Counted from the stretch's first letter, positions 18,091 through 28,300 are shown. The stretch: 64,000 nt of DNA from Polynucleobacter sp. AP-Elch-400A-B2 (GCF_018688355.1 NZ_CP061317.1:1186091-1250090); one strand, 5' to 3'. Notes: generated from the sequence alone by a model not told the origin. Made by a program: numbers and translations.

Positions 18091-19335
18091 TTAGTCGTCT
18101 AATCTTTTAAGCCATTGCACTGGGTGCTCGGCTTGGTACTCTTGCTCTTCTTCATCATGATCTTCAAGACTATCGGTTTCATCATCTTGACCCAGATGAA
18201 TCTGCTTGTCATGCACGGCACGCTCACGCACCTTAGTACGGTCAACTACATCACCTGCTAATTGACCACAGGCTGCGGCAATATCATCGCCACGGGTTTT
18301 GCGTACCGTAGCCACCATACCTGCGTCTAACAAAATGCTGGCAAAGGCATGGACGCGCTGCTCTGATGAGCGTTTTAATCCAGACTCTGGGAATGGATTA
18401 AACGGAATCAGATTAATTTTGCACTTGATGTTTGCCAATAAACGCACTAGTTCTTTTGCCTGAATGTCAGAGTCATTAACGCCATCAAGCATGCAATATT
18501 CAAAGGTTAAGAAATCTCTTGGGGCAAAGGGTAAATACCGTTCGCACGCAGCAAGTAATTCTCTTAAGGGATATTTTTGATTAAGCGGGACGAGTTGATC
18601 GCGTAGCTTATCGTTTGGTGCATGTAATGACACCGCCAAAGCAACTGGGCAATCTTGTGCCAAGCGATCAATCATCGGGACTACGCCAGAAGTGGAGAGA
18701 GTCACGCGACGACGCGATAAACCATAGGCTCTGTCATCAAGCATCAAACGTAAAGCAGTTATCACGTTGTCATAGTTGAGTAGCGGTTCACCCATGCCCA
18801 TTAACACCACATTGGAGATCACGCGACCGGTGTGTTCCCAACCTGGTGTTGGGTATTTCTCAATACGGCGAACTGCATTTGGATCAGAGCGGAGTAAATG
18901 CTCTGCAAACCAGAGTTGACCAATGATTTCACCGGCGGTGAGGTTGCGCGAGAAGCCTTGATGTCCGGTTGAGCAAAAACGGCAATTGACTGCACAACCA
19001 GCCTGAGATGAAATGCACAAGGTGCCACGATCATCTTCAGGAATAAATACGGACTCGACAGCATTTCCAGCGCCAACATCGAGCAACCATTTACGGGTGC
19101 CATCGGCTGCATGCTCGTCTTTAATTATTGGAAGAGAAAGAACTTCCGCCTTGTCGAGCAGGGTTGCTCTAAAGCTTTTTGCTAAGTCACTCATGTCGTT
19201 AATGTTGGAAACACCGCGTTGGTGGATCCACTGCAAGAGTTGCTTCGCCCGAAAGGGCTTTTCATTCAACCCCGCGACATACGCTGCCATTTGGTCAGCG
19301 TCAAAATCTAAGAGATTTACGCGCGGGGAGGTCAA
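18091..19335 (-). CDS. rlmN: Dual-specificity RNA methyltransferase RlmN
   Basis: Radical-SAM enzyme that methylates C2 of A2503 in 23S rRNA and A37 in some tRNAs. The radical-SAM triad is in CAVNCRFCSTGHQGF, GMGEPLLNYDNV follows, and a catalytic Cys lies in the C-terminal TVRKTRGDDIAAACGQL region. The first codon at 19335 is TTG, preceded by an AGTAGG-like site; the next ATG is sixteen codons in and would cut into the conserved N-terminus. The last 40 residues are an unusual acidic tail (DDETDSLEDHDEEEQEY) not part of the catalytic fold. Confidence 0.96.
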   Translation of the reverse strand: MTSPRVNLLDFDADQMAAYVAGLNEKPFRAKQLLQWIHQRGVSNINDMSDLAKSFRATLLDKAEVLSLPIIKDEHAADGTRKWLLDVGAGNAVESVFIPEDDRGTLCISSQAGCAVNCRFCSTGHQGFSRNLTAGEIIGQLWFAEHLLRSDPNAVRRIEKYPTPGWEHTGRVISNVVLMGMGEPLLNYDNVITALRLMLDDRAYGLSRRRVTLSTSGVVPMIDRLAQDCPVALAVSLHAPNDKLRDQLVPLNQKYPLRELLAACERYLPFAPRDFLTFEYCMLDGVNDSDIQAKELVRLLANIKCKINLIPFNPFPESGLKRSSEQRVHAFASILLDAGMVATVRKTRGDDIAAACGQLAGDVVDRTKVRERAVHDKQIHLGQDDETDSLEDHDEEEQEYQAEHPVQWLKRLDD

Positions 19336-19381
19336 TGCGCCTACTTATGTATTAAATAGCTTTTTCGTTTTCAATCGTGAA

Positions 19382-19807
19382 TTAACGATTGAAAACGTTC
19401 ATACCAGCGAAGAAGAATGCAACTTCGACAGCAGCAGTTTCAGGAGCGTCAGAGCCATGAACTGCGTTTGCATCGATGCTGTCAGCAAAGTCAGCACGGA
19501 TAGTGCCTTTGTCTGCCTTCTTAGGATCGGTAGCGCCCATCAAGTCGCGATTCTTAGCAATTGCGCCTTCGCCTTCTAATACCTGAATCATGACAGGGCC
19601 AGAGATCATGAAGCTCACTAAATCTTTAAAGAAAGGACGTGCTGCATGAACACCGTAGAACTGCTCAGCTTCAGCTTGTGACAAATGCGCCATTCTGGAC
19701 GCAATAATCTTCAAACCAGCAGACTCGAAACGGTCATAGATCTTGCCGATCACGTTTTTTGCTACAGCGTCAGGTTTGATGATAGAAAGGGTGCGTTCAA
19801 TAGCCAT
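19382..19807 (-). CDS. ndk: Nucleoside diphosphate kinase
   Basis: Transfers the gamma phosphate between nucleoside tri- and diphosphates through a phospho-His. 141 residues with the N-terminal ERTLSIIKPDAV and the active-site histidine in NAVHGSDAPE near residue 117. The start at 19807 is set by a GGAG site and gives the standard length; the open frame continues eight codons further without support. Head of the long minus-strand run toward purA. A good -10 (TATAAT on the minus strand, 19924-19919) lies in the gap upstream. Confidence 0.98.
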   Translation of the reverse strand: MAIERTLSIIKPDAVAKNVIGKIYDRFESAGLKIIASRMAHLSQAEAEQFYGVHAARPFFKDLVSFMISGPVMIQVLEGEGAIAKNRDLMGATDPKKADKGTIRADFADSIDANAVHGSDAPETAAVEVAFFFAGMNVFNR

Positions 19808-19918
19808 GTAAAACTCCAATAGTGATTTCAAAGATTTTGCTGAAATGGCGCTGATTTGGGTCCAGAGAGAAGTTCTCCCCTACTTCCTACAACGCGCCAG
19901 GATTTCGGCGACCCCCAA

Positions 19919-19924
19919 ATTATA
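19919..19924 (-). promoter_or_regulatory. Probable -10 element upstream of ndk
   Basis: On the minus strand the hexamer TATAAT sits 112 bases before the ndk ATG, in the divergent gap between ndk and the Bax-inhibitor gene. No good -35 hexamer is visible at 16-18 bases upstream, so this is a partial match only. Confidence 0.35.
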
Positions 19925-20019
19925 CATCGGCTGACCGTATTTACCCTGATCCTAGCGTGGCTAAGCCCTTGAATTTACAGGGCATAACCCTTTAAGTTGT
20001 AGTCCTTTTCATGGGGGGC

Positions 20020-20046
20020 TTGAAATTACCCCATTTTGTCTATACT
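20020..20046 (+). promoter_or_regulatory. Probable sigma-70 promoter of the Bax inhibitor-1 family gene
   Basis: TTGAAA (20020-20025) and TATACT (20041-20046) are good -35 and -10 matches, separated by 15 bases, slightly shorter than the preferred 17. The gene's ATG follows about 55 bases after the -10. Confidence 0.5.
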
Positions 20047-20101
20047 TAGTGTCAACAGCCCCTAGTGGGCTCGTGTATTTACTTTGAAAAAAGGAGTCAA
20101 T

Positions 20102-20803
20102 ATGAGCGATCTTAACTCTTACGGCTTTGGGCAAACTGGCTCGATTAGCACCCCTCAAGTACGCAACCGCGTACTGCGCAACACTTACGCCCTTTTGGCG
20201 CTCTCGATGGTTCCTACTGTCATCGGCGCATGGCTTGGCGTTGCTTTTGGGCTTAACTTCATGGCAGGCAGTCCTTTCCTAGGCTTCATCGTCTTTATGG
20301 CAATCGCTTTTGGCTTCTTTTGGGCGATTGAGAAAAACAAAGACACTGGGGCAGGCGTTCTGCTGCTTTTAGGCTTCACCTTCTTCATGGGCATCATGAT
20401 GTCCGGCCTAGTTGGCTACACCTTAAATAGCTACAGCAATGGCGCTACCTTGATCATGCTTGCCTTTGGCGGAACAGCTGCAATTTTTGCTGTTATGGCA
20501 TCCATTGCTACTGTGAGCAAGAGCGACTTCTCGGGCATGGGCAAATGGTTGATGGTAGGTGTACTACTCTTGATCGTGGCTTCATTGGCCAACATCTGGC
20601 TGCAACTACCAGCTTTGATGCTCACTGTGATGATTCTCGCAATTGCGATCTTCTCAGCTTTCATCTTGGTTGATGTACAGCGCATCATCAACGGTGGCGA
20701 AACCAACTACGTCATGGCTACTTTAGCTATCTACCTAGATGTCTATAACGTCTTCACCAACTTGCTCGCACTCTTGGGCATTGTGGGTGGCAACAGAGAC
20801 TAA
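20102..20803 (+). CDS. Bax inhibitor-1 / YccA family membrane protein
   Basis: A 233-residue protein with seven hydrophobic helices, typical of the BI-1/TMBIM family. In bacteria the YccA/YbhL members are multi-pass inner-membrane proteins; YccA is a substrate and modulator of FtsH, and BsYetJ is a pH-sensitive calcium leak channel. The last helices contain the conserved DVQRIINGGETNYVMATLAIYLDVYNVF, where the Asp residues correspond to the conserved C-terminal acidic pair. The start at 20102 follows an AAAGGAG site; a TTG six codons earlier is part of that leader. A bidirectional terminator follows. The presence of hflKC nearby is compatible with an FtsH link but proves nothing. Confidence 0.92.
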   Translation: MSDLNSYGFGQTGSISTPQVRNRVLRNTYALLALSMVPTVIGAWLGVAFGLNFMAGSPFLGFIVFMAIAFGFFWAIEKNKDTGAGVLLLLGFTFFMGIMMSGLVGYTLNSYSNGATLIMLAFGGTAAIFAVMASIATVSKSDFSGMGKWLMVGVLLLIVASLANIWLQLPALMLTVMILAIAIFSAFILVDVQRIINGGETNYVMATLAIYLDVYNVFTNLLALLGIVGGNRD

Positions 20804-20824
20804 GCATTATTTAAGCTTCAATAG

Positions 20825-20850
20825 AAAAGGCGCCTGCGGGCGCCTTTTTC
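20825..20850. terminator. Bidirectional intrinsic terminator
   Basis: Perfect stem GGCGCC/GGCGCC (20829-20834 and 20839-20844) with a TGCG loop, flanked by AAAA on the left and TTTTT on the right. It can end both the Bax-inhibitor gene and the convergent rlmD transcript. Confidence 0.9.
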
Positions 20851-20878
20851 TTTACCTAGATTACAAACTACTGAGCTC

Positions 20879-22306
20879 TCAGACTCTTTCAAATACCGCC
20901 ATCGACTCCACGTGTGAAGTGTGAGGGAACATATTGACGATACCTGCACTCTTGAGGGTATAGCCAGCTTGGTGACACAAGATCTCCGTATCCCTAGCTA
21001 AGGTTTTGGGATTACAGGAGACATAGACAATACGTTGCGGTGGCAGATCACTACCCCCCTTGTGTAATTGAGCTAGGGCTTGGCAGATCTCCATCGCGCC
21101 TTCACGTGGCGGATCCATTAACCAGCACTCAGCTTTACCCCATGAAGCAATCGTTTCTGTTGTAACTTCAAACAAATTACTTTGCATAAAGCTGGCTTTA
21201 TCAGTGAGCTGATTGTGCTCCGCATTAGCTTTGGCTCTGGTGGTCAAGCTTTCTAAACCCTCAATGCCTAGGACTGTGTTTGCCCGTCTTGCGAGCGGTA
21301 AGGTGAAATTGCCAATGCCGCAGAATAAGTCGAGTACTCGATCACTTGCCTGAACATCTAAGAGACGGATCGCCCTGCTGACCAAAGCGCGATTCATCAT
21401 ATGATTAACTTGTGTGAAATCCGCTGGCTTAAAGGGCATCTCGATTTCAAACTCAGGCAGCCGGTAACAAAGCTTGCCTGTTAGAGGGTAGAACGGTGCA
21501 ACAGTCTCTATTCCTTTGGGCTGCAACCAAATCCAAACCTGATATTGATCAGCAAAGTCTCTGAGTAACTGCTCATCTGCTGGTGTAAGTGGCAGGAGGT
21601 TTCTGAATACCAAGGCAGTGACGGGCTTTGTTTTTTTAGGATCATCTGAATTAGGATCCTCAGGTTCACCTACAGCGATTTCGATTTGTGGCATACGATC
21701 TACGATCGATAGACCCATCACCAATTTACGCATCTCTGGCAATAAATCAGACACATGCTTAGGCAAAATCTCGCAAGCAGTCATATCAGCAACGTAGCCA
21801 CTCTTGCCCTCATGAAATCCAATCAGTACGGTACCTTTTTTAATCGAGCGATTGACAGCGCTCAAGCGTGCACGATGGCGATATTCCCAAGCGGGACCAC
21901 CCATCGGGCGAAGAATTTCTTCTGGAGTAACTTTAGCAATGTGCTTTAGATCATCTTCCAATACACGCTGCTTCATGGCTACCTGCGCTCGAATATCCAA
22001 GTGCTGCATAGTGCAACCACCGCATATGCCGAACGCTTTGCACTTAGGTTCTGCCCTAAATACGGCAGGCTTGAGAATGTCGAGTACTTTGGCTTTACTA
22101 AAGCGAGCCTTGTCACGGGTAACAATATAAGTGACTAGTTCAGTTGGTAGCGCACCTTGAATAAAAATGACTTTACCGCTTTGACCTTGAGCAGCTTCCC
22201 CCTCATTGGACGCCAAGCGCGCAATGCCTTGCGCATCTAAATCAAGGGAATCAACTCGTACTGGCTCAGTCACCACAATATTGACTGGCTTTTCTCCTCT
22301 ACGCAT
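20879..22306 (-). CDS. rlmD: 23S rRNA (uracil-1939-C5)-methyltransferase RlmD
   Basis: SAM-dependent RNA m5U methyltransferase of the TrmA/RlmD family, 475 residues. An N-terminal TRAM-like OB domain precedes an iron-sulfur cluster motif (CKAFGICGGCTMQHLD). The Rossmann domain contains DLFCGIGNFTLPLAR. The catalytic nucleophile is in VYVSCNPKTLARD. An insertion of about 20 residues around EPEDPNSDDPKKTKP is not in the core fold. It is the last gene of the run tolC-like...surE-pcm-nlpD-exonuclease-rlmD and overlaps the exonuclease gene by 8 bases. Confidence 0.94.
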   Translation of the reverse strand: MRRGEKPVNIVVTEPVRVDSLDLDAQGIARLASNEGEAAQGQSGKVIFIQGALPTELVTYIVTRDKARFSKAKVLDILKPAVFRAEPKCKAFGICGGCTMQHLDIRAQVAMKQRVLEDDLKHIAKVTPEEILRPMGGPAWEYRHRARLSAVNRSIKKGTVLIGFHEGKSGYVADMTACEILPKHVSDLLPEMRKLVMGLSIVDRMPQIEIAVGEPEDPNSDDPKKTKPVTALVFRNLLPLTPADEQLLRDFADQYQVWIWLQPKGIETVAPFYPLTGKLCYRLPEFEIEMPFKPADFTQVNHMMNRALVSRAIRLLDVQASDRVLDLFCGIGNFTLPLARRANTVLGIEGLESLTTRAKANAEHNQLTDKASFMQSNLFEVTTETIASWGKAECWLMDPPREGAMEICQALAQLHKGGSDLPPQRIVYVSCNPKTLARDTEILCHQAGYTLKSAGIVNMFPHTSHVESMAVFERV

Positions 22307-23120
22307 CCGGAGTAAAACCTAGGAGATATTCTTGCCACTGCTCGCCATGCGGCTCTTTAGATTCTTTCTCTAAATACGCTTTAACGAAAGCAATTTCTTC
22401 TTTGTATTCTGCTGCTGAAAAACCACCACGCATTAACTGAAAGCGGCAATACATCAGATAGGTATTGACCACATCGGTTTCACAATAGCGACGAATCTCA
22501 TCAATTCTGCCCTCTTGATACGCAGGCCATACTTGGCTACCATCCATTCCCATCTTGCCTGGGAAACCGCAGAGTTTTGCTAAACCATCCAAGGGTGCAT
22601 TAGCGCGACCATTAAATTTAGCCAAGAGATCCATTAGATCTAAATGGCGCATGTGATAACGGCTGATGTAGTTGTTCCACTTAAATTCACGGCTATCGTT
22701 TTCTTGGCTCTCGCCCATCTCCCAATAGCGTGGTGCTTGAATGTGATTTGCTAAAGCGCGATAGTGCAGTACTGGTAAATCAAAACCACTGCCATTCCAA
22801 GAAACTAGCTGTGGGGTATATTTTTCAACAAGCTCAAAGAAGGTCTGGATTAATACCTTCTCATCATCTTGCGCAGTGCCTAGCGTTCCCACCTTAATTT
22901 GTGGCGAGCCGTCTTTGCTGGTTCTGCGAATGACGCACGAGATAGCACAGATACGTTGCAAATACAGCGGGAGAAATTCGCTACCAGTTTTCTCGGCGCG
23001 CTCCGCCATGGCTTTAGCGGCAATTTCACTATCTGAAAGCGTATCGGGATAGTCATTGAGGCGACGCAGTCCCGCAACATCAGGAATAGTTTCAATATCA
23101 AAGACAAGAACGGTTGCCAT
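22299..23120 (-). CDS. Predicted 3'-5' exonuclease (PolB-exonuclease-like)
   Basis: A 273-residue protein of the DnaQ-like fold related to the proofreading domain of DNA polymerase B. Exo I is VFDIETIPD (Asp6, Glu8). Exo II includes SWNGSGFDLPVLHYRA. Exo III is YCETDVVNTYLMY with the metal-binding Asp. It has no polymerase domain. Family members are common in proteobacteria and poorly characterised; a role in nucleic-acid processing is inferred. It is linked to rlmD by an 8-base overlap. Confidence 0.88.
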   Translation of the reverse strand: MATVLVFDIETIPDVAGLRRLNDYPDTLSDSEIAAKAMAERAEKTGSEFLPLYLQRICAISCVIRRTSKDGSPQIKVGTLGTAQDDEKVLIQTFFELVEKYTPQLVSWNGSGFDLPVLHYRALANHIQAPRYWEMGESQENDSREFKWNNYISRYHMRHLDLMDLLAKFNGRANAPLDGLAKLCGFPGKMGMDGSQVWPAYQEGRIDEIRRYCETDVVNTYLMYCRFQLMRGGFSAAEYKEEIAFVKAYLEKESKEPHGEQWQEYLLGFTPDA

Positions 23121-23151
23121 ACTTAAATCGCTAGCAATTAATTGAAAGCAA

Positions 23152-23937
23152 TTACTGTATGTATGGCGTTGGATTTACCGGCTTGCCATTCACACGTAAT
23201 TCAAAATGGAGCTTGACTGAAGTCGCATCGGTATCACCCATCTCGGCAATCTTCTGACCCTTCTTTACTGAATCGCCCTCTTTCACTAAGAGTGTGCGGT
23301 TGTGGGCATATGCAGTGAGATACGTATTGTCATGCTTGATGATGACAAGGTTGCCATAGCCACGCAAGCTATTACCAGCGTAAACCACCTTACCTTCAGA
23401 GGCTGCTGTTACAGGCTCGCCTAACTTACCAGCAATATCAATACCCTTGGTCTTTTCACTGAAATCATCGGTGACCTTACCTTTGGCTGGCCAAGATAAA
23501 CGAATACCTGGTTCAGCAACGATTTCTTTGGGAGTTTCTTTAGCAGCGTCTACTTTTGGCGCATCGGTTTTGGGTAGTTCACCAGCGGTTTTAGGAATGG
23601 ACTTAACAGTCATTTTGCTATTAGCCGGTGGCCTTACCAAAATGAGATCATCTACTTCAATTAAGTTTGGGTTCGATAAATTATTCCACTGCGCTATGTC
23701 CCGCGGGGATTGCCCATTATCTAGAGCAATGCGGGCTAAGGTATCACCGCTCTTGACGCGATAGTAGCCCGGCGGCGTAGCCTCGCTTGTTGCACTGGGG
23801 CTGATACCACCACTTCTGTCAACTACCGTTGCGGGTTTTGCTCTAGGCGTTGTTGAGCAACCCACATTGAGCAGCAAAGAAGTCATTGCCAGTAGCAATA
23901 GGAGGTATTTAGGTAAAGTATTCATAAGGATTTTCAT
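23152..23937 (-). CDS. nlpD: NlpD-like lipoprotein, LysM and degenerate LytM domain
   Basis: A 261-residue envelope protein. A lipoprotein signal ends in LLNVGC (Cys about 27). A LysM domain follows (YYRVKSGDTLARIALDNG, about 58-102), then a linker, then an M23/LytM domain (about 150-260). The zinc-binding residues of active M23 enzymes are missing: KGIDIAGKLG replaces HxGxD, and VKLHFELR has only one His of the final HxH. That matches NlpD/EnvC-type activators of cell-wall amidases rather than a peptidase. The gene order surE-pcm-nlpD is the same as in E. coli. rpoS, which follows nlpD in E. coli, is not here. Confidence 0.92.
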   Translation of the reverse strand: MKILMNTLPKYLLLLLAMTSLLLNVGCSTTPRAKPATVVDRSGGISPSATSEATPPGYYRVKSGDTLARIALDNGQSPRDIAQWNNLSNPNLIEVDDLILVRPPANSKMTVKSIPKTAGELPKTDAPKVDAAKETPKEIVAEPGIRLSWPAKGKVTDDFSEKTKGIDIAGKLGEPVTAASEGKVVYAGNSLRGYGNLVIIKHDNTYLTAYAHNRTLLVKEGDSVKKGQKIAEMGDTDATSVKLHFELRVNGKPVNPTPYIQ

Positions 23938-24590
23938 ACTACCCCTGATTGTAAGGGCACAAAAAAGACCTCGTCTAGAACGGTTCTTTGATAGCGCTGG
24001 GAGCTCATCCTCTCCACCATAACCAATTGCTGCTCTTTCTCATTCTTGGCAACCGGGGCCACTAGGCGCCCACCAATAGCCAGTTGCTCCAATAGGGCAT
24101 CCGGGATACCCAAGCCAGCTGCTGCCAAAATGATGCCATCAAACGGGGCCGCTTGAGGTAAGCCCAGGATGCCATCCCCGTAAATGAGGCGCAGGTTTTT
24201 AATCCGAAAAGGTCGCAGCTTATCTCTCGCCATATCGTGCAAAGGACGAATACGCTCAATCGAATACACCTCATCTGATAACAAGCTGAGAACCGCTGCT
24301 TGGTAGCCACAGCCAGTACCGATCTCTAATACTTTTCCCAAAGATTGTTTAGGTTTATGCAAAAGCTCAATCATGCGTGCCACTACCGATGGCTTGGAAA
24401 TCGTTTGCGAATGGCCGATTGGTAAAGCTGTATCTTCGTAAGCTTGGGGATGCATCCCAGCGTCCATAAAAGCATGTCGCGGAACAGTGGCGATGGCCTC
24501 TAGGGTTTTGCCATGCTTCACCCCAGCTGCGAGTACTTTCGCAGCTAAAGCTTGCCGATGACCGGCATTACGCTCTGCCGCTGACTTCAA
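23934..24590 (-). CDS. pcm: Protein-L-isoaspartate O-methyltransferase
   Basis: Repairs isoaspartyl residues in aged proteins by SAM-dependent methylation; 218 residues, cytoplasmic. GHSQTISKPSVVARMIELL is the conserved N-terminal block and VLEIGTGCGYQAAVLS is the SAM-binding motif I. FDGIILAAAG is post I. Overlaps surE and nlpD by 4 bases at each end, which implies a tightly coupled operon. Confidence 0.95.
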   Translation of the reverse strand: MKSAAERNAGHRQALAAKVLAAGVKHGKTLEAIATVPRHAFMDAGMHPQAYEDTALPIGHSQTISKPSVVARMIELLHKPKQSLGKVLEIGTGCGYQAAVLSLLSDEVYSIERIRPLHDMARDKLRPFRIKNLRLIYGDGILGLPQAAPFDGIILAAAGLGIPDALLEQLAIGGRLVAPVAKNEKEQQLVMVERMSSQRYQRTVLDEVFFVPLQSGVV

Positions 24591-25378
24591 CCGCGTGTCC
24601 AGCCATTAGCTCGCATGGCAGCCAAGCGCGCATGATGTGTGAGATCTAATTGCATCGGCGTGATCGAGATGCACCCCTCATCAATGGCATGAAAGTCTGT
24701 ACCTTCAGAACTGTCTTTAGCATGCCCTGCAGCACCAATCCAATAAATGTCATCACCACGGGGACTTTTTTGCACTACCACTGGCTGCGAGTGATGGCGA
24801 TTACCTAAACGCGTCACACGCCAGCGATGAAGGTCGGCATAGGGGCGATTCGGAATATTGACGTTCAGCAAAGTAGCAGCGCCATCGGCATGAGTCAACT
24901 TAGATGTCAGCATTTGCACAACGATGTCGTGCGCTACTTTTGCAGCATCCTCAATTTGGTTCCAGCCTTTATCGATTTGTGAAAAGGCAATTCCGGGGAC
25001 GCCAAACATCACACCTTCAACAGCAGCGGCAACAGTGCCGGAGTACAAAGTGTCTTCACCCATGTTCTCGCCTTGATTGATGCCAGATACTACCAAGTCT
25101 GGTTTCTCATCTAAGAAGCCAGTCATGGCAATATGCACGCAATCCGTTGGGGTGCCATTGATGAATAAAAATCCATCGCGCTCTCCACCAGTAACCCGAT
25201 GAATCGAGAGTGGTCGTGAGAGTGTTAGTGAGTTCGATGCGCCACTATGATTTTGCTCGGGAGCAATCACAGTCACACGACCTAATGGGCGAATGGCATT
25301 AACTAGAGCTAAAAGACCAGGAGCGAGATAGCCATCATCATTAGAAATCAGAATATGAGGAACTTTATTAACTACCAT
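24587..25378 (-). CDS. surE: 5'/3'-nucleotidase SurE
   Basis: Stationary-phase survival nucleotidase/phosphatase, 263 residues. The metal-binding ISNDDG motif lies at residues 12-17; SGASNSLT, NGTPTDCVH, and VSGINQGENMGEDTLYSGTVAAAVEG complete the active site. The ATG stands only two bases after the stop of the RND efflux pump gene, so the metal-efflux operon can read directly into it. Downstream overlap with pcm is 4 bases. Confidence 0.95.
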   Translation of the reverse strand: MVVNKVPHILISNDDGYLAPGLLALVNAIRPLGRVTVIAPEQNHSGASNSLTLSRPLSIHRVTGGERDGFLFINGTPTDCVHIAMTGFLDEKPDLVVSGINQGENMGEDTLYSGTVAAAVEGVMFGVPGIAFSQIDKGWNQIEDAAKVAHDIVVQMLTSKLTHADGAATLLNVNIPNRPYADLHRWRVTRLGNRHHSQPVVVQKSPRGDDIYWIGAAGHAKDSSEGTDFHAIDEGCISITPMQLDLTHHARLAAMRANGWTRG

Positions 25379-25380
25379 GG

Positions 25381-28300
25381 CTAAACCAACCCTGGTGCAT
25401 GCTTGCCTCTACCTCTGAGAGAGGCGTATAAAACCGGAAGTACTAACAAGGTTAATACAGTCGTTGTAACCATACCGCCAACAATTACCAAAGCAAGGGG
25501 TCTCTGCGCCTCAGATCCAATCGCGTGAGATAAGGCGGCAGGCAAAAGGCCTAGTCCAGCAAGCATTGCTGTCATTAAGACTGGACGCACTCGCAAAGCA
25601 GCGCCATCCACCATTGCATCCTTCATGGCGCCATGCTCCTCAGCAACCGTCTTATTAATATAAGAAATTAGAATGACGCCATCCTGAATTGCGATACCGA
25701 ACAAAGATAAAAATCCGAAGAGCGCTGAAATACTCAGCGTCTCGCCGCCCAGATGTAAGGCAATAATTCCTCCGATTGCAGCAAACGGTACATTAATTAA
25801 AACGATTACCGCATCACGAATATTGCCCAAGGCAGCAACGAGCAACAGGAAGATGGCTAATAGCGTTAATGGAATGATGACCATCAGCTTTTGTTGCGCG
25901 GCCTTCATTTGATTAAATTGACCATCCCATAAAATCGTATAGTTAGTTGGTAGCGCTACATTTTTCTCGACTAAGTACTTAGCATCCTCTACAGCTCCAC
26001 CTAAATCCCTACCGCGAACACTAAAAATAACGGCAATATACCGCCTACCCGTTTCACGATAAATGAAAAAAGGCCCATCCGTTAATTGAACGTTAGCAAC
26101 CATTGATAAGGGTACTTTTTGACCATTGGGCGTGTCAATCAACAAACTCGCTACATCAGGAATATCATTACGACTAGCTTCATTTAAACGCACAGCAATA
26201 CCAAAAGTTTTCTCGTCCTCAAGAAAATTAGAAACAGGAGCGCCGCCAATTGCATTGGCGACAACTGTTTGAATATCACTTACATTAATTCCGTAACGAG
26301 CAGCCGCCTCACGATTAATCTGGATATTTAAAGTTGGCTGACCCAACTCTTTCAAGATATTCTCGTCTTCAATACCTCGAACTTTTTTTAGCTGGGAAAC
26401 AACTTCATGAGCCTTTTGATTTAAAACATCAAGATCGGATCCATAAATCTTGACCGAGTTCTCACCCTTCACCCCAGAAAGAGCCTCATTGACGTTATCT
26501 TGAATATATTGAGAAAAACTAAAATTGACGCCGGGAATCTTACCCAATTCCGTTTGAAGATGTTGTAACAATAAATGCTTACTTGAACCCTTTGGCATTT
26601 CTTCGGGTGACTTTAAATATAGACCATACTCTTGGTTGAAAACACCGGTCGAGTCAGTGCCATCATCCGGTCGTCCAATTTGTACGGCTACTTTATCGAG
26701 CTCGGGTTGCTTCAAGAATATTTCGCGTAGTTGATTAGCCACCTTGATGGAATAATCTAAATCAACCGTATTAGGCAAGGTAACGCGCAACCAAATATTA
26801 TTCTCTTCCAGGGTGGGCAAGAATGCAGTACCTAAACGAGTAGCGCTCAATAGTGTTACGCCTAGAATGAAAACGGAAACAGTAATGACATGGCGTGGAT
26901 GGTCCATCAATTTACGCAATAAAGGCTTATAACGCTCAAGCATCCAAGTAATGAACTTAGGGGGCGCATGATGGAACTTTTCACCAAAAACCAAAGAAAT
27001 GGCTGCCGGCAAAAAGGTTAAGCTTAAGATAATGGAAGCTATTAAGGCAAAACCCATAGTAAAGGCCATAGGCTTGAAGATAATGCCCTCTACACCACCC
27101 ATTAAAAATAGAGGTGAATAGGCAACAATAATGATGCTGGTTGAATACACCATCGCACGTTGCACTTCACTAGTTGCCAAAATAATGCTCTGCTTGAGTC
27201 GATTGCCGCCTTCCTCAAGGTGTCGCATTACATTCTCCGTAATAATTACAGCGGCGTCGACAATCACCCCAAAGTCAATCGCCCCTAAAGAAATTAAATT
27301 CGCGGGAACGTTGAACAGATACATTTGAATAAATGAAAAACACAGAGCCAGAGGGATAACCGCAGCAACAACAGCGGCAGCACGTAGATTGCCTAGAAAG
27401 ACATATAGCAACGCCAATACCATCGTGATACCAAAAAACATCGTGTGCTTAACAGTGCCAACCGTAATATCTAAAAGTACTTGACGATCATAAAAAGGTT
27501 TAATCTCAATGCCAGGAGGTAAGATGTGTTTATTAATATTGGCTACCTTATCCCGAACTCGAGCCAAAACTTCAGACGCATTCTCACCACGACGCAAATA
27601 AACAATGCCTTCTACAGAATCTGGGTTGTCGTCAAATTGGAATAAGCCTAATCGTGGAGCGTTACCAATTTGGACGGAGGCAACGTCCCCAATTCGAACG
27701 GGTAGGCCTTTATTAACAGCAATAACGACTTGCTTAATATCTTCAATATTTCGCAATAAGCCAACGCCACGAACTACGAATTGCTGCTCGCCACTGGGTA
27801 AAACTCCGCCGCCAGTATTGTCATTAGCTTTAGACAAGGCATCTATTAATTGAGGTACTGTCACGCTTTTGGATTGAAGACTTTCCGGACTAACAATAAC
27901 TTGGTATTGGCGAACCTTGCCGCCAAATGATGAGACGTCAGCAACGCCAGGTGTTTGTTTGAGCTCTTTATAGATCTCATAGTTCTGTAGCGTTTTCAAG
28001 CGAGTTGGTGAGGCATAGTCAGATGTCACCTGATAGCGCAGGATTTCTCCGGTTGCATCCGAATCTGGGCTAACACTTGAACTAACACCCGTTGGAAAGG
28101 TAACATTCGCGAGGCTAGTAATAAATATTTGACGTGCTTTAAATGCATCGGCATTGTCAGTGAACTTAAGGGTAACAACAGAGAGCCCAAAAAGAGAGAC
28201 CGAACGAAAGGTCTTTACACCGGGGATACCAGCCAGCGCATTTTCAACAGGGATGGTAACTTGCTGCTCTACCTCTGTAGTACTTCTACCAGGCCATTGA

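Noticed and set aside
19013..19579. 188-codon open frame on the plus strand
   Set aside because: Antisense to rlmN and ndk; both of those are certain genes, and the frame has no family features.
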